Source: Candidatus Moranbacteria bacterium GW2011_GWE1_49_15 (lineage in GTDB: Bacteria; Patescibacteriota; Minisyncoccia; Moranbacterales; GWC2-37-73). Taken from it: DNA of 12,466 nucleotides. The notes beneath the pieces are model-generated. The model was not told the DNA's origin and did not search any database. It worked only from the letters and a program-made list of their open reading frames with translations. The first letter of the stretch is position 1, and every line of letters starts with the position of its first letter. Made by a program: the position numbers and the translations under genes. Shown here piece after piece: positions 6,628 through 12,466 of the stretch. The stretch spans positions 1 to 12,466 of the forward strand of contig LCPX01000020.1 of the NCBI GenBank assembly GCA_001003855.1, given 5' to 3'.

Positions 6628-7404
6628 ATGTTTTTCCATCTCCGCGTATTCCTACACAGCCTCTTCTTTTTCTTGGCGTTGGAATTGGTTTTGCGTGAGT
6701 CGGTGTCGGGTTTCCTGGTGGATCTGCTTTTCAGCAGCTTCCCATATCTACTCTTGCTCATTTTGCTGTATGCCGTTTTCATAGGCGCCAGCGCCTTGAA
6801 GATCGGTAAAAGCTGGAGCATGTTGCCGGCCCCGCTCATGTTGGTCTTTTCTTCCATGGGGCTGATCGCCCTGATCGATTCCTCCACTAAGAAATTTTTC
6901 TTCATGACCCTCGCCTGGGCCGCTTACTATTTCTGCCTGTTGGGATTGCAGAGGCTCCGGGCCTATAGGAAGGACCAGACGGCCAGAGGAATGGTCGCCG
7001 CCAGCGTGGCCATAGCCGTTTTCCTGTTTTATTCCTGTTCTTACGGGATATATCTGAATTTCGCGATCCCGCTTGGGATCCTGATGGTATTTTTCTTGGC
7101 AGTGACGACCTTGTTGAGCTACCAATATTTCCAGCTGGTCCAAGATGACAGGAAGAAAGCTTTGCTATACAGCCTCGTGATAGGCATGGGGATGACGGAA
7201 ATATCCTGGATGATCAATTTCTGGCCGTTCGGATACTTGACAACGGGGGTAACTATGCTTATTTTCTATTATGTGCTGTGGGATCTGGCGCATAGTTATT
7301 TTCTCGAAACGTTCTCCAAAAGGAGGGCCGTGTCTAATATGGTCCTGTTCGGAATCCTCGCCACCGTCGTGTTGACGAGCTCCAGATGGATACCCGTAAT
7401 TTAA
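6628..7404 (+). CDS. Multi-pass membrane protein of unknown function
   Basis: 258 residues, almost wholly hydrophobic, with eight or nine predicted transmembrane segments at about 5-22, 28-54, 62-83, 88-107, 121-144, 148-168, 178-198, 201-222 and 233-252. Short basic loops (QRLRAYRKDQTAR near 107-120, QDDRKK near 171-176, FSKRRA near 225-231) would face the cytoplasm by the positive-inside rule. I see no catalytic motif and do not recognise the family. Polar residues inside helices (E189, W192, N195, W197 in MTEISWMINFW) could form a site in the membrane. The gene is 25 bases after clpB and 20 bases before the protease-dead HtrA-like gene, so the pair is probably co-transcribed and may work together. 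No SD was seen; the AAAGGGAG near 6603 is too far from the ATG. Confidence 0.8.
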   Translation: MFFHLRVFLHSLFFFLALELVLRESVSGFLVDLLFSSFPYLLLLILLYAVFIGASALKIGKSWSMLPAPLMLVFSSMGLIALIDSSTKKFFFMTLAWAAYYFCLLGLQRLRAYRKDQTARGMVAASVAIAVFLFYSCSYGIYLNFAIPLGILMVFFLAVTTLLSYQYFQLVQDDRKKALLYSLVIGMGMTEISWMINFWPFGYLTTGVTMLIFYYVLWDLAHSYFLETFSKRRAVSNMVLFGILATVVLTSSRWIPVI

Positions 7405-7424
7405 TCGTTTAAATGAAACAATAA

Positions 7425-8600
7425 ATGGAATCATCAGATAAAAAAAACACAAAAGCGCTCCTCTGGGTGTCGGCGGCGATCGCGGTTTTTGTCATAGGGG
7501 GGATCGGAGGGGTCTTCATGGACAGATACGTGGTTCCCAGGCTGGGTGCCAGCCAATTTTTCGGAAAATTTTCTTTTTTCAAGGAAGCCGCTGAAAACGT
7601 GACCATAATTAACAAGACAGAACAGGTGACGGTGCGCGAGGACGACTCGGTCAACCAGATCGCTTCCCGGGCTTCGACGTCGGTCGTAAACGTCATTTCA
7701 ATAAATTCAGCCAAGGGAACGCTCGGGAAAGACAGGAAAGTCAGGCCGGACAGCATGAGCGGGACTGGAATTTTGGCAACGAGCGACGGGGTTATCATCA
7801 CTTACAGGGACGTGATTTTCGAGGATAACGCGACTTATGCGGTGCTCCTCTATAACAACGACAAGTATGACGCTAAGCTTATCGGCGTGGACGAATTCGC
7901 CAATTTGGCGTACCTCAAGATCGAAGCCAGCAATTTGCCTTCGATAGATTTCGCCAATTCCGACGATTTCAAGCCAGGCAAGAAGCTGGTGTCCATCGGA
8001 AACTCTTTCAGTGAATATCAGAACCGTTTTTCGGCCGGACTTCTGAGCAACATCAATAAGACTTTCAATCTCAGCGGGAAAACCGTAGCTTCTTCGGACA
8101 AGCTGGAAGGAGTTTTCGAAACCGACTTTGACAACCAGGAGAATTATCTGGGAGGACCGGTGATAAGTTACGGCGGGGAGCTTGTAGGCATAAACGGCAA
8201 GATATCCATCGACAACAAGGACGTATACTTCCAGATTCCTTCCAACGCCATCAAGAAATCCCTGGACCGCGCTTTGAACGGGGAGCTTGAGAAGACCCCA
8301 ACCATCGGTGCATATTACATTTCCATCACCAAAGAATATTCGCTTTCCCATAACGTGAAAAGCGATCGCGGAGCGCTCATCTTTTCCCCTTCTGGAAATT
8401 CCGCGCTCGCGTTTCTCGACGGCAGCGCCGCCCAGAAAGCGGGACTGCGCATTGGCGACATAGTCTTGGCCGTAAATGGGAAAAACATAGATCTTTCCAA
8501 TCCTCTTTCCAATCTAGTGAACCAATACAAGGAAGGGGACAAGCTGGAACTGATCGTGCTGCGCGCGGAAGAGGAAATGAAAATCGAAATCCAACTCTAG
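7425..8600 (+). CDS. HtrA-like pseudoprotease: membrane-anchored trypsin fold with PDZ, catalytic residues lost
   Basis: 391 residues with the full HtrA layout: cytoplasmic head, transmembrane anchor at about 11-31, a trypsin-like region at about 75-285 and a PDZ domain at about 295-391 (GSAAQKAGLRIGDIVLAVNGK). Aligned by eye with the HtrA of this window, the catalytic positions are all changed: the His of NRHVV becomes Asp129 in YRDVI, the Asp of HDIAIIK becomes Asn160 in ANLAYLK, and the Ser of GNSGGP becomes Leu242 in NYLGGP. The surrounding scaffold (SGTGILATSDG, SIGNSFSEY, LGGPVISYGGELVGING) is kept. It therefore probably binds rather than cuts proteins, as a scaffold, decoy or regulator of the active HtrA. 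It lies 20 bases after the membrane-protein gene and ends before a perfect terminator. No SD. Fold call secure; loss of activity strongly inferred. Confidence 0.88.
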   Translation: MESSDKKNTKALLWVSAAIAVFVIGGIGGVFMDRYVVPRLGASQFFGKFSFFKEAAENVTIINKTEQVTVREDDSVNQIASRASTSVVNVISINSAKGTLGKDRKVRPDSMSGTGILATSDGVIITYRDVIFEDNATYAVLLYNNDKYDAKLIGVDEFANLAYLKIEASNLPSIDFANSDDFKPGKKLVSIGNSFSEYQNRFSAGLLSNINKTFNLSGKTVASSDKLEGVFETDFDNQENYLGGPVISYGGELVGINGKISIDNKDVYFQIPSNAIKKSLDRALNGELEKTPTIGAYYISITKEYSLSHNVKSDRGALIFSPSGNSALAFLDGSAAQKAGLRIGDIVLAVNGKNIDLSNPLSNLVNQYKEGDKLELIVLRAEEEMKIEIQL

Positions 8601-8624
8601 AAGAACAAGCTGATAGAAACATCG

Positions 8625-8649
8625 AAAATCCGGATTCATCCGGATTTTT
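8625..8649 (+). terminator. Rho-independent terminator after the pseudo-HtrA gene
   Basis: AAAATCCGGAT and ATCCGGATTTT form a perfect 11-bp inverted repeat with a two-base centre, running into five T. It lies 24 bases past the stop at 8600 and just before the next promoter. Because A-tracts flank the other arm it could also work on the minus strand. Confidence 0.85.
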
Positions 8650-8654
8650 CAGTG

Positions 8655-8683
8655 TTGACAAAAATGATTTTTTATGCTATCTT
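8655..8683 (+). promoter_or_regulatory. Strong sigma-70-type promoter of the 8763 lipoprotein
   Basis: Perfect TTGACA at 8655-8660, a 17-base spacer ending in TGC, and TATCTT at 8678-8683, so it also has an extended -10 (TGn). Expected transcription start is about 8690-8693, leaving a 5' leader of about 70 bases before the ATG at 8763. The -35 starts only six bases after the preceding terminator. Confidence 0.8.
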
Positions 8684-8749
8684 TATCCGTTCATGTTCCT
8701 TTATTTTTCGAGGCGAAAATAGGCCAAGCAGGTGAAATAAACCCGTTCC

Positions 8750-8755
8750 AAGGAG
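8750..8755 (+). promoter_or_regulatory. Shine-Dalgarno site of the 8763 gene
   Basis: AAGGAG seven bases before the ATG at 8763. It is noteworthy because none of the upstream genes of the window has an SD; it also fixes the start codon. Confidence 0.8.
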
Positions 8756-8762
8756 AGAAACC

Positions 8763-9695
8763 ATGGGAAGAAAAATCAGCTTGTCGGCTATCGCGATCAT
8801 GATTTCAGCGACTTTTTTTCTCTGCGCCTGTGGCGGAGGGGGCGGAGGAAGCGATCCCCAAAACGTGACTGACAGGGGCGAATCGGTCCAGGAAGAACCT
8901 GCGTCGACGGAGCCCCCGTCCGATCAGCCCGTGCCGGATCAACCGACTCCTCCGCAAGAAGATCCGCCGTCGGAGCCGTCAGAAAAGTTCGACGTTTCAA
9001 TCGCGCTTTCCGAAGCCGGCCATGCCGTCACTTTCGATTTGTCGTCCGGAGCCGTCAAGGGATTCATCTCGGACGTGCCCATCTATCCCCAGGACGTGAA
9101 GGCGGTGGCTTTCAGTAGTGCTAGGGTGGACTGGGGCCTGGATTCGACTGCGTTCGGACAGATCGATGCCAACGGCGTCGCCACGATCGAAGGCGCGGCC
9201 AACAACGACAAAGGAAACTGGTGTCTGGTCCTGATGGACAATTCCGTCATCTGGTTCGACATCGAAGGGAACTATTCCATTTCCGGACTGCCTTGGGAAA
9301 TCGTCGGCGACCAAATCGTTTACGGCGGTTTCCGGGAGGCGAAAATCGAACTCGTCGCCCCGGGAAAGGCGCGCGTGCATTTCGGTTCCAATCTCCTTTC
9401 CGGACTTATGGAAACGGGCATTGATCCCAGCGGCGTCTTGTCGGCCAGATGGAATTCGAACAAGGTCGGATGGGGGGAATCAAGCACCGCGATTTCCACT
9501 CTCCAAGTCGACGAAAACAAAGATCTGTTTTTCACTGTCGATATTCCGTCCGCGGACCTTGGAAATTTTTCCTTGGTTCTTTCCGACGGGACGGTGGTTT
9601 GGTTCGATGTCGAAGCGTGGATTTGCGGCAGCGGTGTCACCGTCCGCCACGATATCGGCCAAATCGAGTTCGTTTCCGAAATCGTCGTCGAATGA
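8763..9695 (+). CDS. Surface lipoprotein with Gly/Pro-rich linker and duplicated domain
   Basis: 310 residues. The signal peptide (GRKISLSAIAIMISATFF) ends in a lipobox LCA|C with Cys23 as the predicted lipidated residue. A six-glycine run and an acidic Pro-rich linker (about 30-74) then lift the protein from the membrane. Two related beta-rich units follow at about 76-170 and 192-286. Each carries a V-x-WG-x-(D/S)STA block (122-130; 235-243) and ends in a G-N-(W/F)-x-LVL-x-(D/S)-(N/G)-(S/T)-V-(I/V)-WFD-(I/V)-E block (151-168; 267-284), so the gene arose by internal duplication. I do not recognise the family; binding or structural surface display is a guess. It has its own promoter, SD and terminator. 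All of about 22 Ile codons avoid ATA, unlike htrA, where about half are ATA, which may signal transfer or high expression. Confidence 0.85.
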   Translation: MGRKISLSAIAIMISATFFLCACGGGGGGSDPQNVTDRGESVQEEPASTEPPSDQPVPDQPTPPQEDPPSEPSEKFDVSIALSEAGHAVTFDLSSGAVKGFISDVPIYPQDVKAVAFSSARVDWGLDSTAFGQIDANGVATIEGAANNDKGNWCLVLMDNSVIWFDIEGNYSISGLPWEIVGDQIVYGGFREAKIELVAPGKARVHFGSNLLSGLMETGIDPSGVLSARWNSNKVGWGESSTAISTLQVDENKDLFFTVDIPSADLGNFSLVLSDGTVVWFDVEAWICGSGVTVRHDIGQIEFVSEIVVE

Positions 9696-9709
9696 GTTGG
9701 ATGAACAGT

Positions 9710-9750
9710 GGGCCTTGCGGATGAAAATCTCCGCAAGGCCCTTTTATTTT
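9710..9750 (+). terminator. Rho-independent terminator after the 8763 lipoprotein
   Basis: GGGCCTTGCGGA at 9710-9721 and TCCGCAAGGCCC at 9730-9741 make a perfect 12-bp GC-rich stem with an 8-base loop, followed by TTTTATTTT. It lies 14 bases past the stop codon. A textbook intrinsic terminator. Confidence 0.93.
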
Positions 9751-9766
9751 CCCCGAACCCCAGCTA

Positions 9767-9795
9767 TTGACAAAAGTCGAATAATTTGGTAATAT
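9767..9795 (+). promoter_or_regulatory. Strong sigma-70-type promoter of the Wzz-like gene
   Basis: Perfect TTGACA at 9767-9772, a 17-base spacer and TAATAT at 9790-9795. Transcription should start near 9801-9804, giving a leader of about 20 bases that has no SD before the ATG at 9823. Confidence 0.82.
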
Positions 9796-9822
9796 GGCCT
9801 GTTAATATCATAACCGCCAAAT

Positions 9823-10563
9823 ATGAAACAATATAGCGAATTCATGGCTTTGGTAAGGCAAAAACTCGGATCGATAATCCTTTTAGGGATTTTGTTGTCC
9901 GCTTTGTCATTCCTGTTTTTGGTTTCAAATGAAAGGAATTTCAAGGTCAGTACGGACTATTTGGTGGTGCAGAATTCTTCCAACAGTACCGACACTTACG
10001 CTCTGGCCAAGTCCGCGGAATATATCGGAAGGATACTTGCCGAAGGGATGCGCAGCGAACTTTTCATCAACGAAGTGATCAAGACCGGAAAAGTCAACGC
10101 TGAATTTCTGCCGTTCGACAAAAAAGAAAAATTGAAAAATTGGGAGAAGATGGTCAGGGTCGAGCAGAGCGCCAATCTCGGAATCATCAGCGTTTCTGTT
10201 TTTAATGACAGTCAAAGGCAGGCCGCCGGAATAGCGGAAGCCGTCTCAGAAGTATTGACTACGAAAAATAACTTGTTTCGCGGAGAAGGACAGAATATCG
10301 AAGTCAGGATCCTTTCCGGGCCGGTCGTTGAAAAAAATCCCAGCCTTGCCGATATTATCGCGGCGGCTGTCGCGGGATTCGTTTTCGGGTCATTCGTCAG
10401 CGTGGTTTTTATTTATTACAAGACTCCGGGAAAAACCAAAACGTACGGATCTTCGGCCGCCTTCGGACAGATGGGTATGGGCCAAAAGGAAAGGATGGAC
10501 CGGTCGGGGATATTTGCCCAGGATGACAATTATCTTGAAAGTTTGAGAAATTTGGATAAGTAA
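9823..10563 (+). CDS. Wzz-like chain-length-determinant family protein (two-helix, no kinase)
   Basis: 246 residues with the Wzz/YveK plan: a short cytoplasmic start, transmembrane helix 1 at about 15-35, an extracytoplasmic part with beta strands and a helical middle (about 36-174), a Pro-containing approach (ILSGPVVEKNPSLAD) and transmembrane helix 2 at about 175-199, then a cytoplasmic tail of about 45 residues rich in Gly, Met and Lys. Such proteins set the length of, or help export, surface polysaccharides, often with a tyrosine kinase. No kinase motif (Walker A) is present and no glycan genes lie in this window. The tail ends QDDNYLESLRNLDK and has only one or two tyrosines, so it is not the Tyr-rich tail of autokinases. 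It has its own promoter and probably its own terminator. Membership is likely from topology and motif feel; the exact role is unknown. Confidence 0.72.
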   Translation: MKQYSEFMALVRQKLGSIILLGILLSALSFLFLVSNERNFKVSTDYLVVQNSSNSTDTYALAKSAEYIGRILAEGMRSELFINEVIKTGKVNAEFLPFDKKEKLKNWEKMVRVEQSANLGIISVSVFNDSQRQAAGIAEAVSEVLTTKNNLFRGEGQNIEVRILSGPVVEKNPSLADIIAAAVAGFVFGSFVSVVFIYYKTPGKTKTYGSSAAFGQMGMGQKERMDRSGIFAQDDNYLESLRNLDK

Positions 10564-10585
10564 TATACGCATTGCGGGCTTTTCA

Positions 10586-10612
10586 GGAGACTCCCAGCAA
10601 ATGGGGTTCTCC
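10586..10612 (+). other. Hairpin in the 3' region of the Wzz-like gene
   Basis: GGAGACTCCC and GGGGTTCTCC can pair with one mismatch and one wobble around a seven-base loop. No T-run follows. It lies 23 bases after the stop codon and just before a better terminator candidate; it could be part of the same 3' structure. Confidence 0.35.
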
Positions 10613-10615
10613 GAT

Positions 10616-10637
10616 AAACTCGGAATCGCCGGGTTTT
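10616..10637 (+). terminator. Probable terminator after the Wzz-like gene
   Basis: AAACTCGG and CCGGGTTT form an 8-bp stem (one G-U pair) with a 5-base loop, followed by one more T, so the stem's 3' arm ends in a four-T run. It closes the 9823 transcript before the 10702 gene. Confidence 0.55.
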
Positions 10638-10651
10638 AAGATAGTAGAACC

Positions 10652-10683
10652 TTGATAACTGAATAGTTTTAAAACTCTATCAT
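10652..10683 (+). promoter_or_regulatory. Possible weak promoter of the 10702 operon
   Basis: TTGATA at 10652-10657 and TATCAT at 10678-10683 are separated by 20 bases, longer than the optimum; CTCTAT at 10675-10680 would give 17. A 12-base palindrome AGTTTTAAAACT lies between the boxes and could be an operator. Tentative. Confidence 0.3.
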
Positions 10684-10690
10684 ACGACAC

Positions 10691-10695
10691 GGAGG
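10691..10695 (+). promoter_or_regulatory. Shine-Dalgarno site of the 10702 gene
   Basis: GGAGG six bases before the ATG at 10702; it supports this start and groups the gene with 8763 and 11595 as the SD-led genes of the window. Confidence 0.8.
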
Positions 10696-10701
10696 AAAAT
10701 C

Positions 10702-11592
10702 ATGGTAAGAACGGCGAAGATCTTGTTGTTGGTTGCCGCGGTCGCCGTCCTTTCCGGATGCGCTACGGGGCAGTTCCAAGTCAGGAACCTCAATCTGGAG
10801 TCCGGCGTGCAAACGCTGGATTTCCTCATCGAACCGTACCAATCCCTGGGAGTCGTTGAAACCGACGCCATCAAAAAAAGGGAGGTCACGGTCTTCAAAG
10901 CCGTTTTTCCAGAAATCCTGTTCGGGGAATATTTTCCCGGCAGGGTACGCTGGAACGTTTTGGCGCTCGACAAGTCCGGGCGGGAGTATTTCGGCCAGGC
11001 GGTGTTCTCGGGGATTTCCGTTTCAGGAAGTTTCTTGTTCACCGTCATCATGGACGGAAAAGTTCCCGCCGAGGCGAAAGCCATGGTCCTTTCAACGGGA
11101 CTGGAATTCGCCTACGACTTGGGAGGTAACGAATTTAAGCTCGAACGCAGGAAAATCGGGGACGGAGCCTATCGCAACGAATTCATTTCGGCGAACGGCA
11201 CCAAAGTTTCCGATATGAAGCGCGACGAGCAGTTCCTTTCCATATCAAGGAAATGGAACCGCTACCAGACGCCTGCTGGGACGCTTCTCAGTCCCTTAGG
11301 GGAAAAGGAAGTTAAGGAAATCGCCGGCATCAACCCGAAATACAGCTTCTCAGAGAAGCTTGTCGGGTCAGGCCACTTCACTTTGGTCGCCGATTACGTC
11401 GGCACCGCGGCCAGTCTCGCGATCGATGTCATGCGGGCGCCCAACGTTCCGTCCGAGGGCTGGGATTACAATTCCCAGCTGCCTTCGCGCCGGAACATGG
11501 CGCTTATCATAAAATACACGCTTCAGTTGAAGCAGAACCTTATCGATAACATCAACCGCGTGAACGCCGAGAGATTTGTCGGCAGGAGGTGA
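10702..11592 (+). CDS. Lipoprotein of unknown function
   Basis: 296 residues. The signal peptide MVRTAKILLLVAAVAVLSGC has a clean lipobox LSG|C with Cys20 as the lipidation site, so the protein should sit on the outer face of the cytoplasmic membrane. The rest is a mixed soluble domain with no motif I recognise. Visible points are an alternating strand pattern (VLALDKSGREYFGQAVFSG at about 86-104), a Lys/Arg-rich centre and an amphipathic C-terminal helix (ALIIKYTLQLKQNLIDNINR at about 267-286). It has a strong SD, and its stop codon lies inside the SD of the following LysM gene, two bases before the next ATG, so the two are almost certainly co-translated and functionally linked. Ile codons are rarely ATA (about 2 of 18). 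The function should not be guessed from the sequence alone. Confidence 0.82.
   Translation: MVRTAKILLLVAAVAVLSGCATGQFQVRNLNLESGVQTLDFLIEPYQSLGVVETDAIKKREVTVFKAVFPEILFGEYFPGRVRWNVLALDKSGREYFGQAVFSGISVSGSFLFTVIMDGKVPAEAKAMVLSTGLEFAYDLGGNEFKLERRKIGDGAYRNEFISANGTKVSDMKRDEQFLSISRKWNRYQTPAGTLLSPLGEKEVKEIAGINPKYSFSEKLVGSGHFTLVADYVGTAASLAIDVMRAPNVPSEGWDYNSQLPSRRNMALIIKYTLQLKQNLIDNINRVNAERFVGRR
11584..11592 (+). promoter_or_regulatory. Perfect Shine-Dalgarno overlapping the 10702 stop codon
   Basis: AGGAGGTGA at 11584-11592 is a full complement to the usual 16S anti-SD; its last three bases are the stop codon of the 10702 gene, and the ATG at 11595 follows two bases later. This is a typical arrangement for translational coupling and sets the start of the next gene. 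Confidence 0.88.
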
Positions 11593-11594
11593 AT

Positions 11595-12466
11595 ATGAAA
11601 TCCTTTTTCGCTCTGATCGTGACGATCGCACTGGTGCTTTGCGCCGGCGCGGCTGTCGCGTCGGAGTACACCGTCCAAAAAGGCGACACCCTTTCGGGTA
11701 TCGCCAAGAGATTCATGGGCAGTGCCAGCCGGGCGGCATATATGTCGCTCGCTGAGAAAAACGGGATCGAAAATCCCCATCTGATCCACCCGGGTCAGAA
11801 GTTGGATATCCCTGAAGGTTTTTCCTTCTCGGAAAGCTACCGGCTCCAAGGGCAAATCGGCGTGATTTCTTCCGCCCCGGCAAAACCGCAGTCATCTCGG
11901 CAAAGCGCCGAGAAAAAACAGGAAGGCGTGTTCTATTACCGCTATCCTGCCCGTGATCCTTATCGCGGGACCTTGGAAAAAGCTTTGGAACTTCTCGGTT
12001 ACCCGATCGAAGTCCGGAAAGCTTTCGTCGAAAAGGTACGCACGACGCCCAAAAATAAAATTGTGCATATTGAATTGCGCAAGGGCGATCGCATCGCGGC
12101 TATGACTTTCGGCAAAGCCAAGGTCAAGCGGAACGTCATAGCGGCTTGGGATGATCAATATCATCTCTATGCCGCCCGGTTGTATGAAACGGAATTTGAA
12201 GGCAAAGTTTACCGCCTCATCTATCCGTTGGTCTGCGGCAATTGGAGCAGACTTGAGGAAAGACCGATACCGGCGCCTCCCGAGGTGCCGTATATCGAGC
12301 CACCTGTCCCGCAGCCCGTTCCTACGGCTCCGGAGGCTCCTCCTTATATCGAGGAGGAGAAGCCATGTCCCATCGAGCATGAACCGATCGTCGGTATCGG
12401 CACGTGGGGCAACGGCATCGCGGAAGGGGACTTCGCCTATGCGGAATATATGCAATGGCGCAAGAA
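11595..12466 (+). CDS. Secreted LysM-domain protein, 3' end outside the window
   Basis: At least 290 residues; the frame stays open to the last base. A signal peptide (MKSFFALIVTIALVLCAGAAVAS, cleavage likely after AVA or VAS) is followed by one LysM domain at about 24-73 (EYTVQKGDTLSGIAKRF, then NPHLIHPGQKLDIP), which binds peptidoglycan glycan chains. After a short linker comes a mixed domain at about 112-216 (VFYYRYPARDPYRG, HIELRKGDRIAAMTFGKAK) that I do not recognise. A Pro-rich linker at about 222-256 has a repeated PYIE motif, and a new domain then begins with Gly/aromatic alternation (VGIGTWGNGIAEGDFAYAEYMQW), which looks beta-rich. A wall-attached surface or adhesin-like protein is plausible but unproven. 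It is coupled to the upstream lipoprotein. Confidence 0.85.
   Translation, partial: MKSFFALIVTIALVLCAGAAVASEYTVQKGDTLSGIAKRFMGSASRAAYMSLAEKNGIENPHLIHPGQKLDIPEGFSFSESYRLQGQIGVISSAPAKPQSSRQSAEKKQEGVFYYRYPARDPYRGTLEKALELLGYPIEVRKAFVEKVRTTPKNKIVHIELRKGDRIAAMTFGKAKVKRNVIAAWDDQYHLYAARLYETEFEGKVYRLIYPLVCGNWSRLEERPIPAPPEVPYIEPPVPQPVPTAPEAPPYIEEEKPCPIEHEPIVGIGTWGNGIAEGDFAYAEYMQWRK

Noticed and set aside
9421..9792. Plus-strand frames (123 and 91 residues) overlapping the end of the 8763 lipoprotein
   Set aside because: Out of frame with a protein that has clear repeat symmetry, and the 123-residue frame runs through the terminator at 9710-9750.
10733..11218. Plus-strand frame of 161 residues inside the 10702 lipoprotein
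   Set aside because: Rich in Ser/Pro/Arg as expected for a shifted frame of this codon bias, no start signal, and fully inside the SD-led lipoprotein gene.

Overview
The window reads as a piece of a small-genome bacterial chromosome, most likely a member of the Candidate Phyla Radiation (Patescibacteria, Parcubacteria-like). This placement is an inference. It rests on the gene mix (LepA, a short septum-formation protein, a membrane-anchored parvulin, a tiny single-cluster ferredoxin, HtrA, ClpB, a Wzz-like protein), on A-rich start regions that mostly lack a Shine-Dalgarno (SD) site, and on many short orphan membrane proteins. TGA is used as a stop (htrA, clpB and the 10702 gene), so the UGA=Gly code of Gracilibacteria/Absconditabacteria is not in use. 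Every gene I support lies on the + strand. No RNA gene, CRISPR array or insertion sequence was seen.

Layout. 1-459 is the 3' end of lepA. A consensus-like promoter at 479-507 then drives a short operon: a 37-residue membrane protein starting exactly where transcription should start (514-627), an FtsB/DivIC-like septum protein (637-1023) and a membrane-anchored parvulin-type foldase (1050-2156). A 59-residue ferredoxin (2220-2399) and a gene-free stretch follow. Then comes an intact HtrA-type serine protease with one PDZ domain (2645-3892), a strong hairpin, and a full-length ClpB disaggregase (3990-6602). A multi-pass membrane protein of unknown function (6628-7404) is followed after 20 bases by a second HtrA-like protein (7425-8600) in which all three catalytic residues appear to be replaced.

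From 8600 to the end the genes are cell-envelope genes with clear intergenic signals: a perfect terminator, a TTGACA/extended -10 promoter, a glycine/proline-linker lipoprotein with an internally duplicated domain (8763-9695), another perfect terminator, another consensus promoter, a Wzz-like two-helix protein (9823-10563), and a tightly coupled pair made of a lipoprotein (10702-11592) and a secreted LysM protein cut by the window end (11595-12466).

How the genes may work together. Much of the window concerns protein quality control: a foldase, a protease, a disaggregase and a protease-dead PDZ protein. The distal part concerns surface display: two lipoproteins, a LysM protein and a polysaccharide chain-length-type protein. 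The most interesting points are the pseudo-HtrA and its membrane-protein neighbour, a ClpB carrying a ClpC-like LGF tripeptide at the place where ClpP-binding loops sit, a parvulin domain that may be circularly permuted, and a split between genes with a strong SD and few ATA codons (the three secreted proteins 8763, 10702, 11595) and genes without an SD (the rest).
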